From: DATAFO01 sp046728935
Lineage (GTDB): Bacteria; Actinomycetota; Thermoleophilia; Solirubrobacterales; 70-9
Assembly (NCBI GenBank): GCA_046728935.1
Contig: JBKPFS010000171.1
Location: 1-15,800, forward strand
Length of the DNA: 15,800 bases
Direction of reading: 5' to 3'
Shown here piece by piece: positions 1 to 6,933 of the stretch. Positions within the stretch are counted from its first letter, which is position 1. Every line of letters starts with the position of its first letter. The notes beneath the pieces were generated by a model, which saw only the letters and a program-made list of their open reading frames with translations, did no database searches and was not told where the DNA came from. A program made the position numbers and the translations under genes.

Positions 1-812
1 ACCCTGGTGAGGTCGTAGCGCTTGGGATCGAAGAACAGCTGGTTGAGCAGAGCCTTGGCCGCCTCCACGCTGGGCGGCTCGCCGGGCCGCTGCTTCTTGA
101 ACAGCTCGATCAGCGCGCCCTCTTCGGTCTTCGTGGGCTCGGTGTCGGCCTCGATCGTGTGGCGGATGTAGACCGAGTTGTCGAACAGCTTCAGGATCTC
201 TTCGTCGGTGACGAAGCCCATCGCGCGCAGCAGCACCGTCACCGGCAGCTTGCGCTTGCGGTCGATCCGCGCGTAGACGCGTCCCTTCTTGTCGATCTCG
301 AGCTCGAGCCAGGAGCCGCGCGCCGGCATCAGGTTGGCGATGAAGACCTGCTTCTCGCGGTCCTTGGGCTCCATCACGTAGGCGCCAGGGGAGCGCACGA
401 GCTGCGTGACGACGACCCGCTCGGTGCCGTTGATGATGAAGGTGCCGCGATCGGTCATCCACGGGAAATCGCCCATGAACACCGTCTGCTCGCGGATCTC
501 GCCGGTCTCCCGGTTCTGGAAGGCGACGGTGACGTTCAGCGGACGCGAGTAGGTGATGTCCTTCTCGCGGCACTCCGCGATCGTGTTGGTGGGCTCCTCG
601 AACTTGAAGTCGCCGAAGACGATCGCGAGATTGCCGGTGTAGTCCTCGATCGGCGAGATGTCGTCGATCGTCTCGCGCAGCAGACCGCCCTTCGGTTTCG
701 TCAGCTCCTCGAAGGAACGGCGCTGGATATCGATCAGATGCGGTACTTCAAGCGGCTGTGGAAGGCGGGAGAATGATCTACGGGCAACAGGGGCAGCATG
801 GGCTGTGGCCAA
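1..812 (-). CDS. rpoB: RNA polymerase beta subunit, N-terminal 270 residues (cut by window edge)
   Basis: This is the beta subunit of RNA polymerase, which forms half of the catalytic cleft and the rifampicin pocket; only the N-terminal part is present and the frame runs off the left edge. The start is TTG (810-812), chosen because an ideal GAGGAG lies 8 bases upstream and an in-frame TGA lies just before it; the protein begins MATAHAAPVARRSF. Family landmarks in order are PLEVPHLIDIQRRSFEEL (about residues 19-36), ISPIEDYTGNLAIVFGDF, FPWMTDRGTFIINGTERVVV, TQLVRSPGAYV, and FFDPKRYDLTRV at the edge. It is the last gene of the rplJ-rplL-rpoB string and is separated from rplL by 170 bp that hold a candidate promoter and hairpins. 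Identification is certain; the TTG start is likely. Confidence 0.97.
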   Translation of the reverse strand, partial: MATAHAAPVARRSFSRLPQPLEVPHLIDIQRRSFEELTKPKGGLLRETIDDISPIEDYTGNLAIVFGDFKFEEPTNTIAECREKDITYSRPLNVTVAFQNRETGEIREQTVFMGDFPWMTDRGTFIINGTERVVVTQLVRSPGAYVMEPKDREKQVFIANLMPARGSWLELEIDKKGRVYARIDRKRKLPVTVLLRAMGFVTDEEILKLFDNSVYIRHTIEADTEPTKTEEGALIELFKKQRPGEPPSVEAAKALLNQLFFDPKRYDLTR

Positions 813-845
813 CTGGGCGACTCCTCAGATGGTTTGGACGGGCGA

Positions 846-862
846 ATTCGCGCGACGCGAAT
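846..862 (-). promoter_or_regulatory. inverted repeat in the rpoB leader
   Basis: ATTCGCG (846-852) and CGCGAAT (856-862) are a perfect 7-bp inverted repeat around a 3-base centre. In the rpoB transcript it would form a hairpin about 25 bases upstream of the GAGGAG ribosome binding site. Its role (mRNA stability, processing or protein binding) is unknown. Confidence 0.45.
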
Positions 863-909
863 CCGCGCCTGAGCTTCGGTCGGAAGGGCTCAACGGCGCG
901 CGACGCACA

Positions 910-939
910 AAGATACCACAACGCTTGTGGCTAATTCAA
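910..939 (-). promoter_or_regulatory. candidate rpoB promoter with a palindrome in its spacer
   Basis: Read on the minus strand, TTGAAT (939-934) and TATCTT (915-910) are separated by 18 bases, each matching the housekeeping sigma consensus at 4 of 6 positions. The spacer holds a palindrome, CCACAAGCGTTGTGG (930-916), directly beside the -10 box. The site lies in the rplL-rpoB gap about 100 bases before the rpoB start, where a second promoter for rpoBC would make sense. The same bases could instead fold in RNA as an attenuator stem. This is inferred from sequence only. Confidence 0.4.
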
Positions 940-943
940 GCGT

Positions 944-960
944 GGCGCCTGCAAGGCGCC
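944..960 (-). terminator. hairpin just after rplL (attenuator or processing site)
   Basis: GGCGCCT and AGGCGCC form a perfect 7-bp stem with a 3-base loop, 23 bases past the rplL stop. No T-run follows directly. It is followed by overlapping stems at 942-922 and 930-916 that cannot form together, an arrangement that could partly stop transcription or mark a processing site between rplL and rpoB, as known at this junction in E. coli. Function here is inferred. Confidence 0.4.
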
Positions 961-982
961 GCGGTTCGCGTATCCGCTGTGG

Positions 983-1378
983 TTACGTTAGCTCGACCTC
1001 GGCGCCGGCCTCCTCAAGCTCGGCCTTGAGCTTCTCGCCCTCGTCGCGCTCGACGCCCTCCTTGACCGGGCCCGGCGCGCCGTCGACCAGCGCCTTCGCC
1101 TCCTTGAGGCCGAGGCCCGTGGCGGCGCGAACCGCCTTGATCACCTGGATCTTCTTGTCGCCGGCGGCGTTCAGGACCACGTCGACCGTGGTCGACTCCT
1201 CGCCGGCGCCATCCTCGGCGGCAGGGCCACCGGCGGCGGGCGCGGCGGCGGCGACAGCCGTCGCCGAGACCCCGAACTCCTCCTCGAGCGCCTTGATCCG
1301 CTCGGAGAGCTCGAGCACCGAGATGCCCTTCAGCTCCTCGATCCACTCGTCTGTGCTCATCTTGGCCTTGGTAGCCAC
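983..1378 (-). CDS. rplL: ribosomal protein bL12 (L7/L12)
   Basis: bL12 forms the flexible stalk of the large subunit that recruits translational GTPases and stimulates their GTP hydrolysis; dimers bind the C-terminal helix of L10. The 131-residue protein shows the N-terminal dimerisation helices (WIEELKGISVLELSERIKALEEEFG, about 12-36), an Ala/Gly/Pro hinge (about 41-58) and the conserved globular domain with KIQVIKAVRAATGLGLKEAKALVDGAP and the ending EEAGAEVELT. The GTG start at 1378 is chosen because AGGAG lies 9 bases upstream and the codon begins directly after the rplJ stop; the ATG six codons later has no good ribosome binding site. Identification is certain. Confidence 0.98.
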   Translation of the reverse strand: MATKAKMSTDEWIEELKGISVLELSERIKALEEEFGVSATAVAAAAPAAGGPAAEDGAGEESTTVDVVLNAAGDKKIQVIKAVRAATGLGLKEAKALVDGAPGPVKEGVERDEGEKLKAELEEAGAEVELT

Positions 1379-2167
1379 TTATTCGTTCTCCTGGTTCTCG
1401 TCGTTGGTTTCCTCTGAAATCTCTTCCCCCTCGGCGTCCGTGGGCGGCTCGGTGTCCGCCGGCGGCTCGGGCGTCGCCCCCTCCTCCGCAGGCGGTTCCT
1501 CGGCCGGCGGTTGGTCCTCCGGCGGCGTCTCCTCGAGCGCGCCGGGCTCGTCAGGCGGCGATGCGTCACCCGCCTCCTCCTCCGCAGGCGCCTCCTCGAC
1601 CTCCGCCGGCGTCTCGTCCTCGGTTTGGGCGTCGGGTTCGGACTCGCCCTCGACGAGACCCTGCTCCTGGATCTGGCCCAGGGCGACGGCGAGACCGGAC
1701 ATCATCGAGGCGAGGCCCCGGACCAGCCCCGTCAACGGGCTGGCGGTGACGCCGACGAGCTGGCCGTGCAGCACCTCGAGCGCGGGCAGCCGGGCGATCG
1801 CCTGAAAGCCCTCGGCGTCGAGCGGCTGGCCGTCCATGATGCCGCCCTTGAACTCGAGCACCTCGTGCTGGCGCCTGAAGGTGGCGATGGCCTTCGCGGC
1901 GATCACAGGATCGCCCTTGATCAGGGTCAGGGCGGTCGGCCCCTCCAGCCACTCGTCCATGCCCTCGGTGCCGGCGTCCTCCGCCGCACGCTTGGCGAGC
2001 CGGTTCTTCACCACCTTGAAAGCGGCGTCGGCCTCGGACAGCTTCCCGCGCAGCTCGGCCGCGCCGGTGACGCTGATCCCGCGATAGTCGATCGCGAAGA
2101 TCGAGCTCGCCTCCTGGAGGCGCTCGCTGAGCTCGGCTACTGCCGCTGCCTTCTGTTCCTTGTCCAT
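1379..2167 (-). CDS. rplJ: ribosomal protein uL10 with a long acidic C-terminal tail
   Basis: uL10 anchors the bL12 dimers to 23S rRNA at the stalk base. Residues 1 to about 172 are the normal protein: KEQKAAAVAELSERLQEASS, IDYRGISVTGAAELRGKL, KVVKNRLAKRA and a C-terminal amphipathic helix region (about 140-172) that would hold bL12. The family is usually about 170-180 residues, but this protein has 262. Residues 173-262 are a tail of Glu, Asp, Pro, Ala and Thr without a single Lys or Arg. The ATG start has AAGGAA 9 bases upstream. The gene abuts rplL with no gap and is preceded by an attenuator-like leader. The function of the tail is unknown; it could mimic an acidic stalk extension or be a lineage-specific disordered region. 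Confidence 0.96.
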   Translation of the reverse strand: MDKEQKAAAVAELSERLQEASSIFAIDYRGISVTGAAELRGKLSEADAAFKVVKNRLAKRAAEDAGTEGMDEWLEGPTALTLIKGDPVIAAKAIATFRRQHEVLEFKGGIMDGQPLDAEGFQAIARLPALEVLHGQLVGVTASPLTGLVRGLASMMSGLAVALGQIQEQGLVEGESEPDAQTEDETPAEVEEAPAEEEAGDASPPDEPGALEETPPEDQPPAEEPPAEEGATPEPPADTEPPTDAEGEEISEETNDENQENE

Positions 2168-2202
2168 CGCGCTCGGTTCCTTGCCGATCGACCGACGAGA
2201 AA

Positions 2203-2222
2203 GGCCCGCGCGCAGGCGGGCC
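2203..2222 (-). terminator. terminator-like hairpin of the rplJ leader
   Basis: In the transcript GGCCCGC pairs with GCGGGCC across a 6-base loop, and TTTCTC follows directly, which gives the form of an intrinsic terminator 36 bases before the rplJ start. The tail is short and interrupted, so termination would be partial. The same arms can pair with those of the hairpin at 2261-2279. Confidence 0.5.
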
Positions 2223-2260
2223 GGAAGGCGTGCTTCGGGTCCTACCTGCGCCGGTCTTTC

Positions 2261-2279
2261 GGGCCCGCTACGCGGGCCC
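2261..2279 (-). promoter_or_regulatory. upstream hairpin of the rplJ leader, competitor of the terminator
   Basis: GGGCCCGC and GCGGGCCC form a perfect 8-bp stem with a 3-base loop. Its second arm in the transcript (GCGGGCCC, 2268-2261) is also complementary to the first arm of the terminator hairpin (2222-2216), so forming that alternative would break the terminator. A further 7-bp stem, CCCGCCG with CGGCGGG (2278-2299), lies just upstream. Autoregulation of L10/L12 genes by leader binding is known in other bacteria; its use here is inferred. Confidence 0.45.
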
Positions 2280-2323
2280 CGCCGGCGGTCTTCGGCGGGT
2301 ACGGAGCGCGATGTTAGCCGATG

Positions 2324-2350
2324 GCCTGGCCCTCGCCCTTTCGGCCAGGC
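2324..2350 (-). terminator. hairpin just after metE
   Basis: GCCTGGCC and GGCCAGGC form an 8-bp stem starting 3 bases past the metE stop. There is no T-run, so it may be a weak terminator or a 3' stabilising stem. Beyond it on the minus strand lies a -10-like TAACAT that could start rplJ transcription, though no matching -35 was found. Confidence 0.45.
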
Positions 2351-2353
2351 AGT

Positions 2354-4675
2354 TCACTGCGATGGAGTGAGCGAGAGCTCCTCGCGGAGGTGTCGCGCGG
2401 CGTCGACCATGTTGCGCAGCGCGGGCTCGACCTCGGACCAGGCGCGGGTCTTGAGCCCGCAGTCGGGCGCAACCCAGAGCCGGTCGCTCGGCAGCGCGTC
2501 GGCGGCGGCGCGCAGCATCCGCGCAATCTCGTCCGTCGGCGGCACCCGCGGGGAGTGGATGTCGTAGACGCCCGGCGCGATGTGCTTGTCGTAGCCCCTG
2601 CGCCTCCAGTAGGAGAGCAGCTCCCTGTGCGAGCGCGCGTGCCAGATCAGGAGCACGTCGGCGTCCATCGCGCTCACGTGGTCCATGATGTCGCGGAACT
2701 CCGAGTAGCACATGTGGGTGTGGATCTGGGTCTGGTCGCGGACGCCCGCGGTGGTGTGGCGGAAGCTGTCGACGGGCCAGTCGAGGTACTCGTCCCAGCG
2801 CTCTCGTCGCAGCGGCAACCCCTCGCGGATCGCCGGCTCGTCGACCTGGATCACCCTGATCCCCTCGGCCTCCAGGTCGCCCACCTCGTCGCGGATCGCG
2901 AGCGCCAGCTGCCTGCAGGTCTCGGAGCGGGGCTGGTCGTCGCGCACGAACGACCATTGGAGCATCGTCACCGGCCCGGTCAGCATGCCCTTCACCGGTT
3001 TGTCGGTGAGCGACTGCGCGTAGGCGATCCACTGCGTCGTCATTGGCCGCGGCCTGCTGACGTCGCCGTAGAGGATTGGCGGGCGCACATAGCGCGAGCC
3101 GTAGGACTGGACCCATGCGTTCTCCGTCGACGCGTATCCGTCGAGCTGCTCGGCGAAGTACTGCACCATGTCGCTGCGCTCGGGTTCGCCGTGAACGAGG
3201 ACGTCGAGGCCGATCTCGTCCTGGAACCGGACCACCCTCTCGATCTCCGCCCTCATACGCCGCTCGTACTCGCGCTCGCCGATCTCGCCGGCGCGCAGCG
3301 CGACGCGCGCCTGGCGGATGTCCGCGGTCTGCGGGTATGAGCCGATCGTCGTCGTCGGGAACCGGGGCAGGCCGAGGCGCTCCTCCTGCGCCTGGCGGCG
3401 TACTTCGAACGGGCTCTGACGTTGGGCGTCCGCCGGCTCGAGCGCAGCGACCCGCTCGCGCACGGCACCGTCGCGGGTGCGGTGCGAGACGCGGCGGGCC
3501 TCCAGGGCGCGATCGTTGGCGTCGAGCTCGGAGGCGATCGCCTCGCGGCCGCCGTTCAGGCCGCGCGCAAGGGTCGCGACCTCGGCCAGCTTCTGCTTTG
3601 CGAACGCCATCGAGGCACGCAGCTCGTCGTCGAGGACCTCCGCCGGCTCGTCGTCGAGGTCGAGGGGCGTGTGGAGCAGCGAGCACGAGGTTGAGACGAC
3701 GAGCTCCGCGCAGCGGTCGCGCAGGCCCTCGAGCAACTCGAGCGAGTGCTCGAGCTCGTTGATCCACACATTGCGGCCATCTACGACTCCGGCGAACAGC
3801 CACTGGTCGTCAAGCCCGCCTTGGTCGGCGATCAGCTCGACGTTGCGAGGGCCGCGTCGAAGGTCGAGCCCGACCCCATCGACCGGCAGGTCGCGCAGCA
3901 CGCCGTAGGCGTCGCCGGCGTGATCGAAGTAGGTCTTGACGAGGATCCGCGGGCGCTCCCGAACACCCGCGAGCTCGGTGTAGGCAAGCCGCAGCGCGTC
4001 GAGCTCGCGCTCGGAGCGATCCCCGACAAAGCACGGCTCATCGAGCTGCACCCAAGTGACTCCCTGTTCGGCGAGGCGCTCGATCACCTCGCCGTAGACC
4101 GAGAGCAGGGAACCGAGCAGCCGCAGGCGATCGAAGTCCTCGGGGACGCCGTCGGCAGGCTTGCCGAGGAGCAGCAGTGACACGGGTCCGACGAGGACCG
4201 GCACGGTGTCCAGGCCCAGCTCCTCCATCGCCTCAGCGTGCTCGTCGAAGGGCTTTGAGGAGGAGAGCGCGAAGCGCGTGGACGGCCCGAGCTCCGGGAC
4301 GATGTAGTGGTAGTTGGTGTCGAACCACTTCGTCATCTCCATCGGCGTGGCGTCGGCGCCGCTCCCCTGGCGGCCGCGCGCCATCGCGAAGTAGGCGTCG
4401 AGCCCCACCTCCCCGCCGTCGTGGCCGTAGCGCTGCGGCACCGCCCCGACGAGCGCGATCGCGTCGAGCACGTGGTCATAGAGCGAGAAATCGTTGGACG
4501 GAACGAGATCGATCCCCGCCTCCTGCATCAGACGCCAGTTCGCAAGCCGAATCCGCTTCGCCGTCGCGAGCAGCTGCGCCTCGGGAACCTCCCCGCCCCA
4601 CAGGCCCTCGGTGGCGAACTTGAGCTCTCGGTCGCGGCCGATGCGAGGGAACCCGGCGACGTTCGAGAGCGCCAT
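2354..4675 (-). CDS. metE: cobalamin-independent methionine synthase (Zn-ligand variant)
   Basis: MetE transfers the methyl group of 5-methyltetrahydrofolate (polyglutamate) to homocysteine, the last step of methionine synthesis, using zinc. The 773-residue length is normal for the two-barrel family. The N-terminal barrel has GFPRIGRDRELK (8-19); the C-terminal barrel has FPTTTIGSYPQT (439-450), PVKGMLTGPVTMLQWSF and VIQVDEPAIREGLP. Zinc ligands visible are His654 and Cys656 (THMCYSEF) and Cys739 (PDCGLKT). All three sit 13 residues after E. coli His641, Cys643 and Cys726, but residue 678, aligned with zinc ligand Glu665, is Trp, followed by His679 (DADVLLIWHARS). Flanking residues stay in register, so a frameshift is unlikely. 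The gene starts 9 bases after pcm and has no leader that could hold a cobalamin or SAM riboswitch. Confidence 0.95.
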   Translation of the reverse strand: MALSNVAGFPRIGRDRELKFATEGLWGGEVPEAQLLATAKRIRLANWRLMQEAGIDLVPSNDFSLYDHVLDAIALVGAVPQRYGHDGGEVGLDAYFAMARGRQGSGADATPMEMTKWFDTNYHYIVPELGPSTRFALSSSKPFDEHAEAMEELGLDTVPVLVGPVSLLLLGKPADGVPEDFDRLRLLGSLLSVYGEVIERLAEQGVTWVQLDEPCFVGDRSERELDALRLAYTELAGVRERPRILVKTYFDHAGDAYGVLRDLPVDGVGLDLRRGPRNVELIADQGGLDDQWLFAGVVDGRNVWINELEHSLELLEGLRDRCAELVVSTSCSLLHTPLDLDDEPAEVLDDELRASMAFAKQKLAEVATLARGLNGGREAIASELDANDRALEARRVSHRTRDGAVRERVAALEPADAQRQSPFEVRRQAQEERLGLPRFPTTTIGSYPQTADIRQARVALRAGEIGEREYERRMRAEIERVVRFQDEIGLDVLVHGEPERSDMVQYFAEQLDGYASTENAWVQSYGSRYVRPPILYGDVSRPRPMTTQWIAYAQSLTDKPVKGMLTGPVTMLQWSFVRDDQPRSETCRQLALAIRDEVGDLEAEGIRVIQVDEPAIREGLPLRRERWDEYLDWPVDSFRHTTAGVRDQTQIHTHMCYSEFRDIMDHVSAMDADVLLIWHARSHRELLSYWRRRGYDKHIAPGVYDIHSPRVPPTDEIARMLRAAADALPSDRLWVAPDCGLKTRAWSEVEPALRNMVDAARHLREELSLTPSQ

Positions 4676-4684
4676 GCGTCGAAG

Positions 4685-5326
4685 TTATCGAGTCGGGAAC
4701 CCGTGCCGCCCGTACAGCTGGACGAAACGGGCCAGCGTGAGCGTTCGCTGGCGGACCAGCCGGTCACCGTGCTTCCGGAAGAGCACCACCTCGTCCGCGC
4801 CGCCGTGGCCGAGTGGCTGCACGAGCCGCCCCCCTTCGGCGAGCTGCACAGCGAACGGGGCCGGAACCGAGGGGTAGGCCGCGGAGACGAGGATCGCCTC
4901 GTACGGCGCGTGCTCGGGGAGCCCTTCGCTGCCGTCGCCAACCACGACCTCGACGTTCCTCGCTCCGACCCGCTCCAGGCGGGTCCGAGCGTCCGCGGCC
5001 AGGTCCGGGAAGCGCTCGAGGCTCCACACGAGCGCGGCGAGCCGCGCCAGGAGCGCGGTCTGCCAGCCCGAGCCGGTGCCGATCTCGAGCACCCGGTCCC
5101 GCCCGCCGAGGGCAAGCGCCTCCACCATCCGGGCGACCAGCGAGGGCTGCGTCGTCACCTGGCCGTGTCCGATCGGCAGCGGCTCGTCGACGTTCGCGCG
5201 CCCGGCCAGCGCGGGCGGGGCGAACTCCGCGCGGGGCACATCGCGGATCGCCGCCAGCAGGCGGAGATCCGTGATCCCCTCCGCGCGGACAACGTCGACC
5301 AGGTCCTCCGGGGTAGGTCGCGACAT
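4685..5326 (-). CDS. pcm: protein-L-isoaspartate O-methyltransferase
   Basis: Pcm methylates abnormal L-isoaspartyl residues in aged proteins with S-adenosylmethionine so that they can return to aspartate. The 213-residue protein has the family signature PLPIGHGQVTTQPSLVARM (49-67), the SAM-binding motif I VLEIGTGSGWQ (79-89), an acidic residue after the second strand (WSLERF, 101-106), and GDGSEGLPEHAPYEAILVSAA (130-150) followed by GGRLVQPLG. The ATG start gives the usual N-terminus; no clear ribosome binding site precedes it. It sits between the DUF4838-like gene (9-base gap) and metE (9-base gap). Since MetE feeds SAM synthesis, the neighbourhood is at least metabolically compatible, but that link is inferred. 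Confidence 0.93.
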   Translation of the reverse strand: MSRPTPEDLVDVVRAEGITDLRLLAAIRDVPRAEFAPPALAGRANVDEPLPIGHGQVTTQPSLVARMVEALALGGRDRVLEIGTGSGWQTALLARLAALVWSLERFPDLAADARTRLERVGARNVEVVVGDGSEGLPEHAPYEAILVSAAYPSVPAPFAVQLAEGGRLVQPLGHGGADEVVLFRKHGDRLVRQRTLTLARFVQLYGRHGFPTR

Positions 5327-5335
5327 CGCGGCGAG

Positions 5336-6559
5336 CTAATCGTCGGTGGCCTCGGCGGCAGGATTCCAGGCGAGCCGCGCGAACGCGGGCGGGTTCGGAT
5401 GGGGAGACGGCGTGCGCCCGTGGCCCGTAATCAGCATCTGCACCGTGTGCACCCCCACATCGCGATAGAACGCGAGGTCGTTCGCCATTGTCCGAGTTAG
5501 ATCGGGCACGCCGCCCGCGAACAGGATCGCGTCGAACCAGTACTCGAACACACAAGGCGGCGCGGCCCCGGCGGCACGGAAGTGGTCGATCTGGGCGAGC
5601 AGCAGCTCGCGGTACCGGGAGTTGCGGGCGCAGTCGGGGTCCGCGAGCGCATGGTCGTAGCAGCGCTCGCGGGGCGCGAACACGAGGCAGACGTTCTTGC
5701 GCGGGCGGACGCCTCGCGGCACCGCCTCGGTCTCGTGGTAGGCGAGGAACGCCAGCCGCGCGCCGGGGCGAACGGCGTCAGCCAACTCGGCAAGCGCGTT
5801 GGCGGTGCGAAGCGCGGCCTCCGAGGCGTCGCGACCGCCGCCGGCCCCGGTCGGGACGTCCGCCCCCCAGAGGTGAAGGACGTCGGCCTCGGGATGGGCG
5901 AGTACGTGCTCCTCCACGACGCGCTGCGCGCCCTCAGTGAGCCCGCCGCCCTCCGCGAGCGCGCGAAGATCATCCGAGTCCAGCAGCTCGGGCAGCAGGT
6001 GGCCCCCGTGCTCAATCGTCATCCCCCGCTCCCGCGCGAGGGCCACCGCGCCGTCCCTGCGCTCGCGCCAGGTCGCCTCCGGCGCCGCGCCGGCGGGCCT
6101 GGCCGCGGTGCTCGCGTGCACGAACACGCGGTTGAGCCGGTTGCGCGCCGCCCAAGTGATCCAATCCTCGGCGTCATCGACGAGCGCACGCTCCCCGAGC
6201 ACGAGGCAACGCCCCGCAAGCGCCGGTCCGTCCTCGACCTGGTCGGCCAGGGTGGCTCGATCCGAGCGCGCGCGGTGCTCTCCCGGCCACGGCCACCGCT
6301 CGCCGAGCTCCTTCAGTGTCGAATAGACGCCGAACAGCAGGCCGCGGGGGGACTCACCGTGCAGCTCGACCCTCGAGCGCGCGGCCCGTCGCCTAAACCG
6401 GTCCCGTGTCCCGTGATCGTGCGACAGCACGACGCGGACGCCATCGGCACCGGGTGCGCCGAGCGCGGCCTCGAGCTCCGCCGCCGCCAGCGCCGCCTCG
6501 GGTCGCGAGCGGTCGGCTTCGAGCCGCCAGCCCCGCTCGAGCTCCAGCCTCACAGACAT
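5336..6559 (-). CDS. DUF4838-like protein with a glycoside-hydrolase-type fold
   Basis: This 407-residue protein resembles the N-terminal and barrel parts of GH20/GH67-like hydrolases followed by a DUF4838-type segment. Visible landmarks are GESPRGLLFGVYSTLKELG (about 68-86), typical of the small alpha/beta domain before the barrel, EDWITWAARNRLNRVFVH (131-148), typical of an early barrel strand, then VFAPRERCYDHALADPDCARN (293-313) and EYWFDAILFAGG (339-350), typical of DUF4838. No signal peptide is seen, so it should be cytoplasmic. Many relatives are much longer. The start chosen is the ATG at 6559, 41 bases after the ArsR-type gene; an upstream GTG at 6682 would add a Gly-rich stretch overlapping that gene. 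The substrate is unknown and activity was not shown; the family call is from memory of motifs. Confidence 0.6.
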   Translation of the reverse strand: MSVRLELERGWRLEADRSRPEAALAAAELEAALGAPGADGVRVVLSHDHGTRDRFRRRAARSRVELHGESPRGLLFGVYSTLKELGERWPWPGEHRARSDRATLADQVEDGPALAGRCLVLGERALVDDAEDWITWAARNRLNRVFVHASTAARPAGAAPEATWRERRDGAVALARERGMTIEHGGHLLPELLDSDDLRALAEGGGLTEGAQRVVEEHVLAHPEADVLHLWGADVPTGAGGGRDASEAALRTANALAELADAVRPGARLAFLAYHETEAVPRGVRPRKNVCLVFAPRERCYDHALADPDCARNSRYRELLLAQIDHFRAAGAAPPCVFEYWFDAILFAGGVPDLTRTMANDLAFYRDVGVHTVQMLITGHGRTPSPHPNPPAFARLAWNPAAEATDD

Positions 6560-6600
6560 GCGGAAGGGATACCCGCCTCGTCCCGGCGGACCCTCTCGCC

Positions 6601-6933
6601 CTAGCTGTGGGAACTCACCTCGAGCTGTCGCTTGAGCGCCGCAAGGCGGGTATCCCACTCCGCCCCCACCGAGGCCATCCACGACACGGCCTCCGACATC
6701 GGCGCCGGCGTGAGCCGGTACCGAACCTCGCGCCCCTCGCGCGTCGCCGCCACGAGCCCCGCGGCGGCGAGGCTGGCGAGATGCTTCTGGACGGCCTGGC
6801 GGCTCACCGGCAGCTCGCGGGCGAGGCCGCTCGCCGTCGCCTCTCCCCGCTCGCCGATCAAGGAGAGGACCTGGCGCCGGGTCGGATCGGAGAGCGCGTC
6901 GAAGACGGCGTCCCGCGTCGCTGGCGATGCCAT
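6601..6933 (-). CDS. ArsR-family winged-helix transcriptional repressor
   Basis: This is a 110-residue DNA-binding protein with the ArsR fold: FDALSDPTRRQVLSLIGERGEATASGLARELPVSRQAVQKHLASLAAAGLVAATREGREVRYRLTP covers the dimer helix, the recognition helix (SRQAVQKHLASL, 44-55) and the wing (61-73). It has no Cys, so the metal sites of ArsR/SmtB sensors are absent. It belongs to the subgroup usually paired with an SRPBCC/AHSA1 gene. The ATG overlaps the SRPBCC stop by one base (TGATG), which fixes this start and implies coupled translation. It probably represses its own operon and perhaps clpP through the inverted repeats at 7387-7402 and 7413-7428. The signal it senses is unknown. Confidence 0.88.
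   Translation of the reverse strand: MASPATRDAVFDALSDPTRRQVLSLIGERGEATASGLARELPVSRQAVQKHLASLAAAGLVAATREGREVRYRLTPAPMSEAVSWMASVGAEWDTRLAALKRQLEVSSHS

Noticed and set aside
159..776. 205-residue plus-strand open frame at the left edge
   Set aside because: It is antisense to the rpoB N-terminus, which matches the family throughout.
2168..2353. Riboswitch (SAM or cobalamin) linked to metE
   Set aside because: The structured leader lies downstream of metE and upstream of rplJ; the gap before metE is only 9 bases, so it cannot regulate metE as a leader.
2268..3803. 511-residue minus-strand open frame inside metE
   Set aside because: It is Arg/Ala/Gly-rich, lies in another frame of a well-supported metE, and has no recognisable domain.
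4307..5500. 397-residue plus-strand open frame across pcm and metE
   Set aside because: It is a shadow frame produced by high GC; both genes on the minus strand carry clear family motifs, and this product has only His/Arg/Glu-rich low-complexity sequence.
6560..6682. Upstream GTG start of the DUF4838-like gene
   Set aside because: It would add a Gly/Pro-rich stretch overlapping the ArsR-type gene; the ATG at 6559 begins right where the folded sequence starts.
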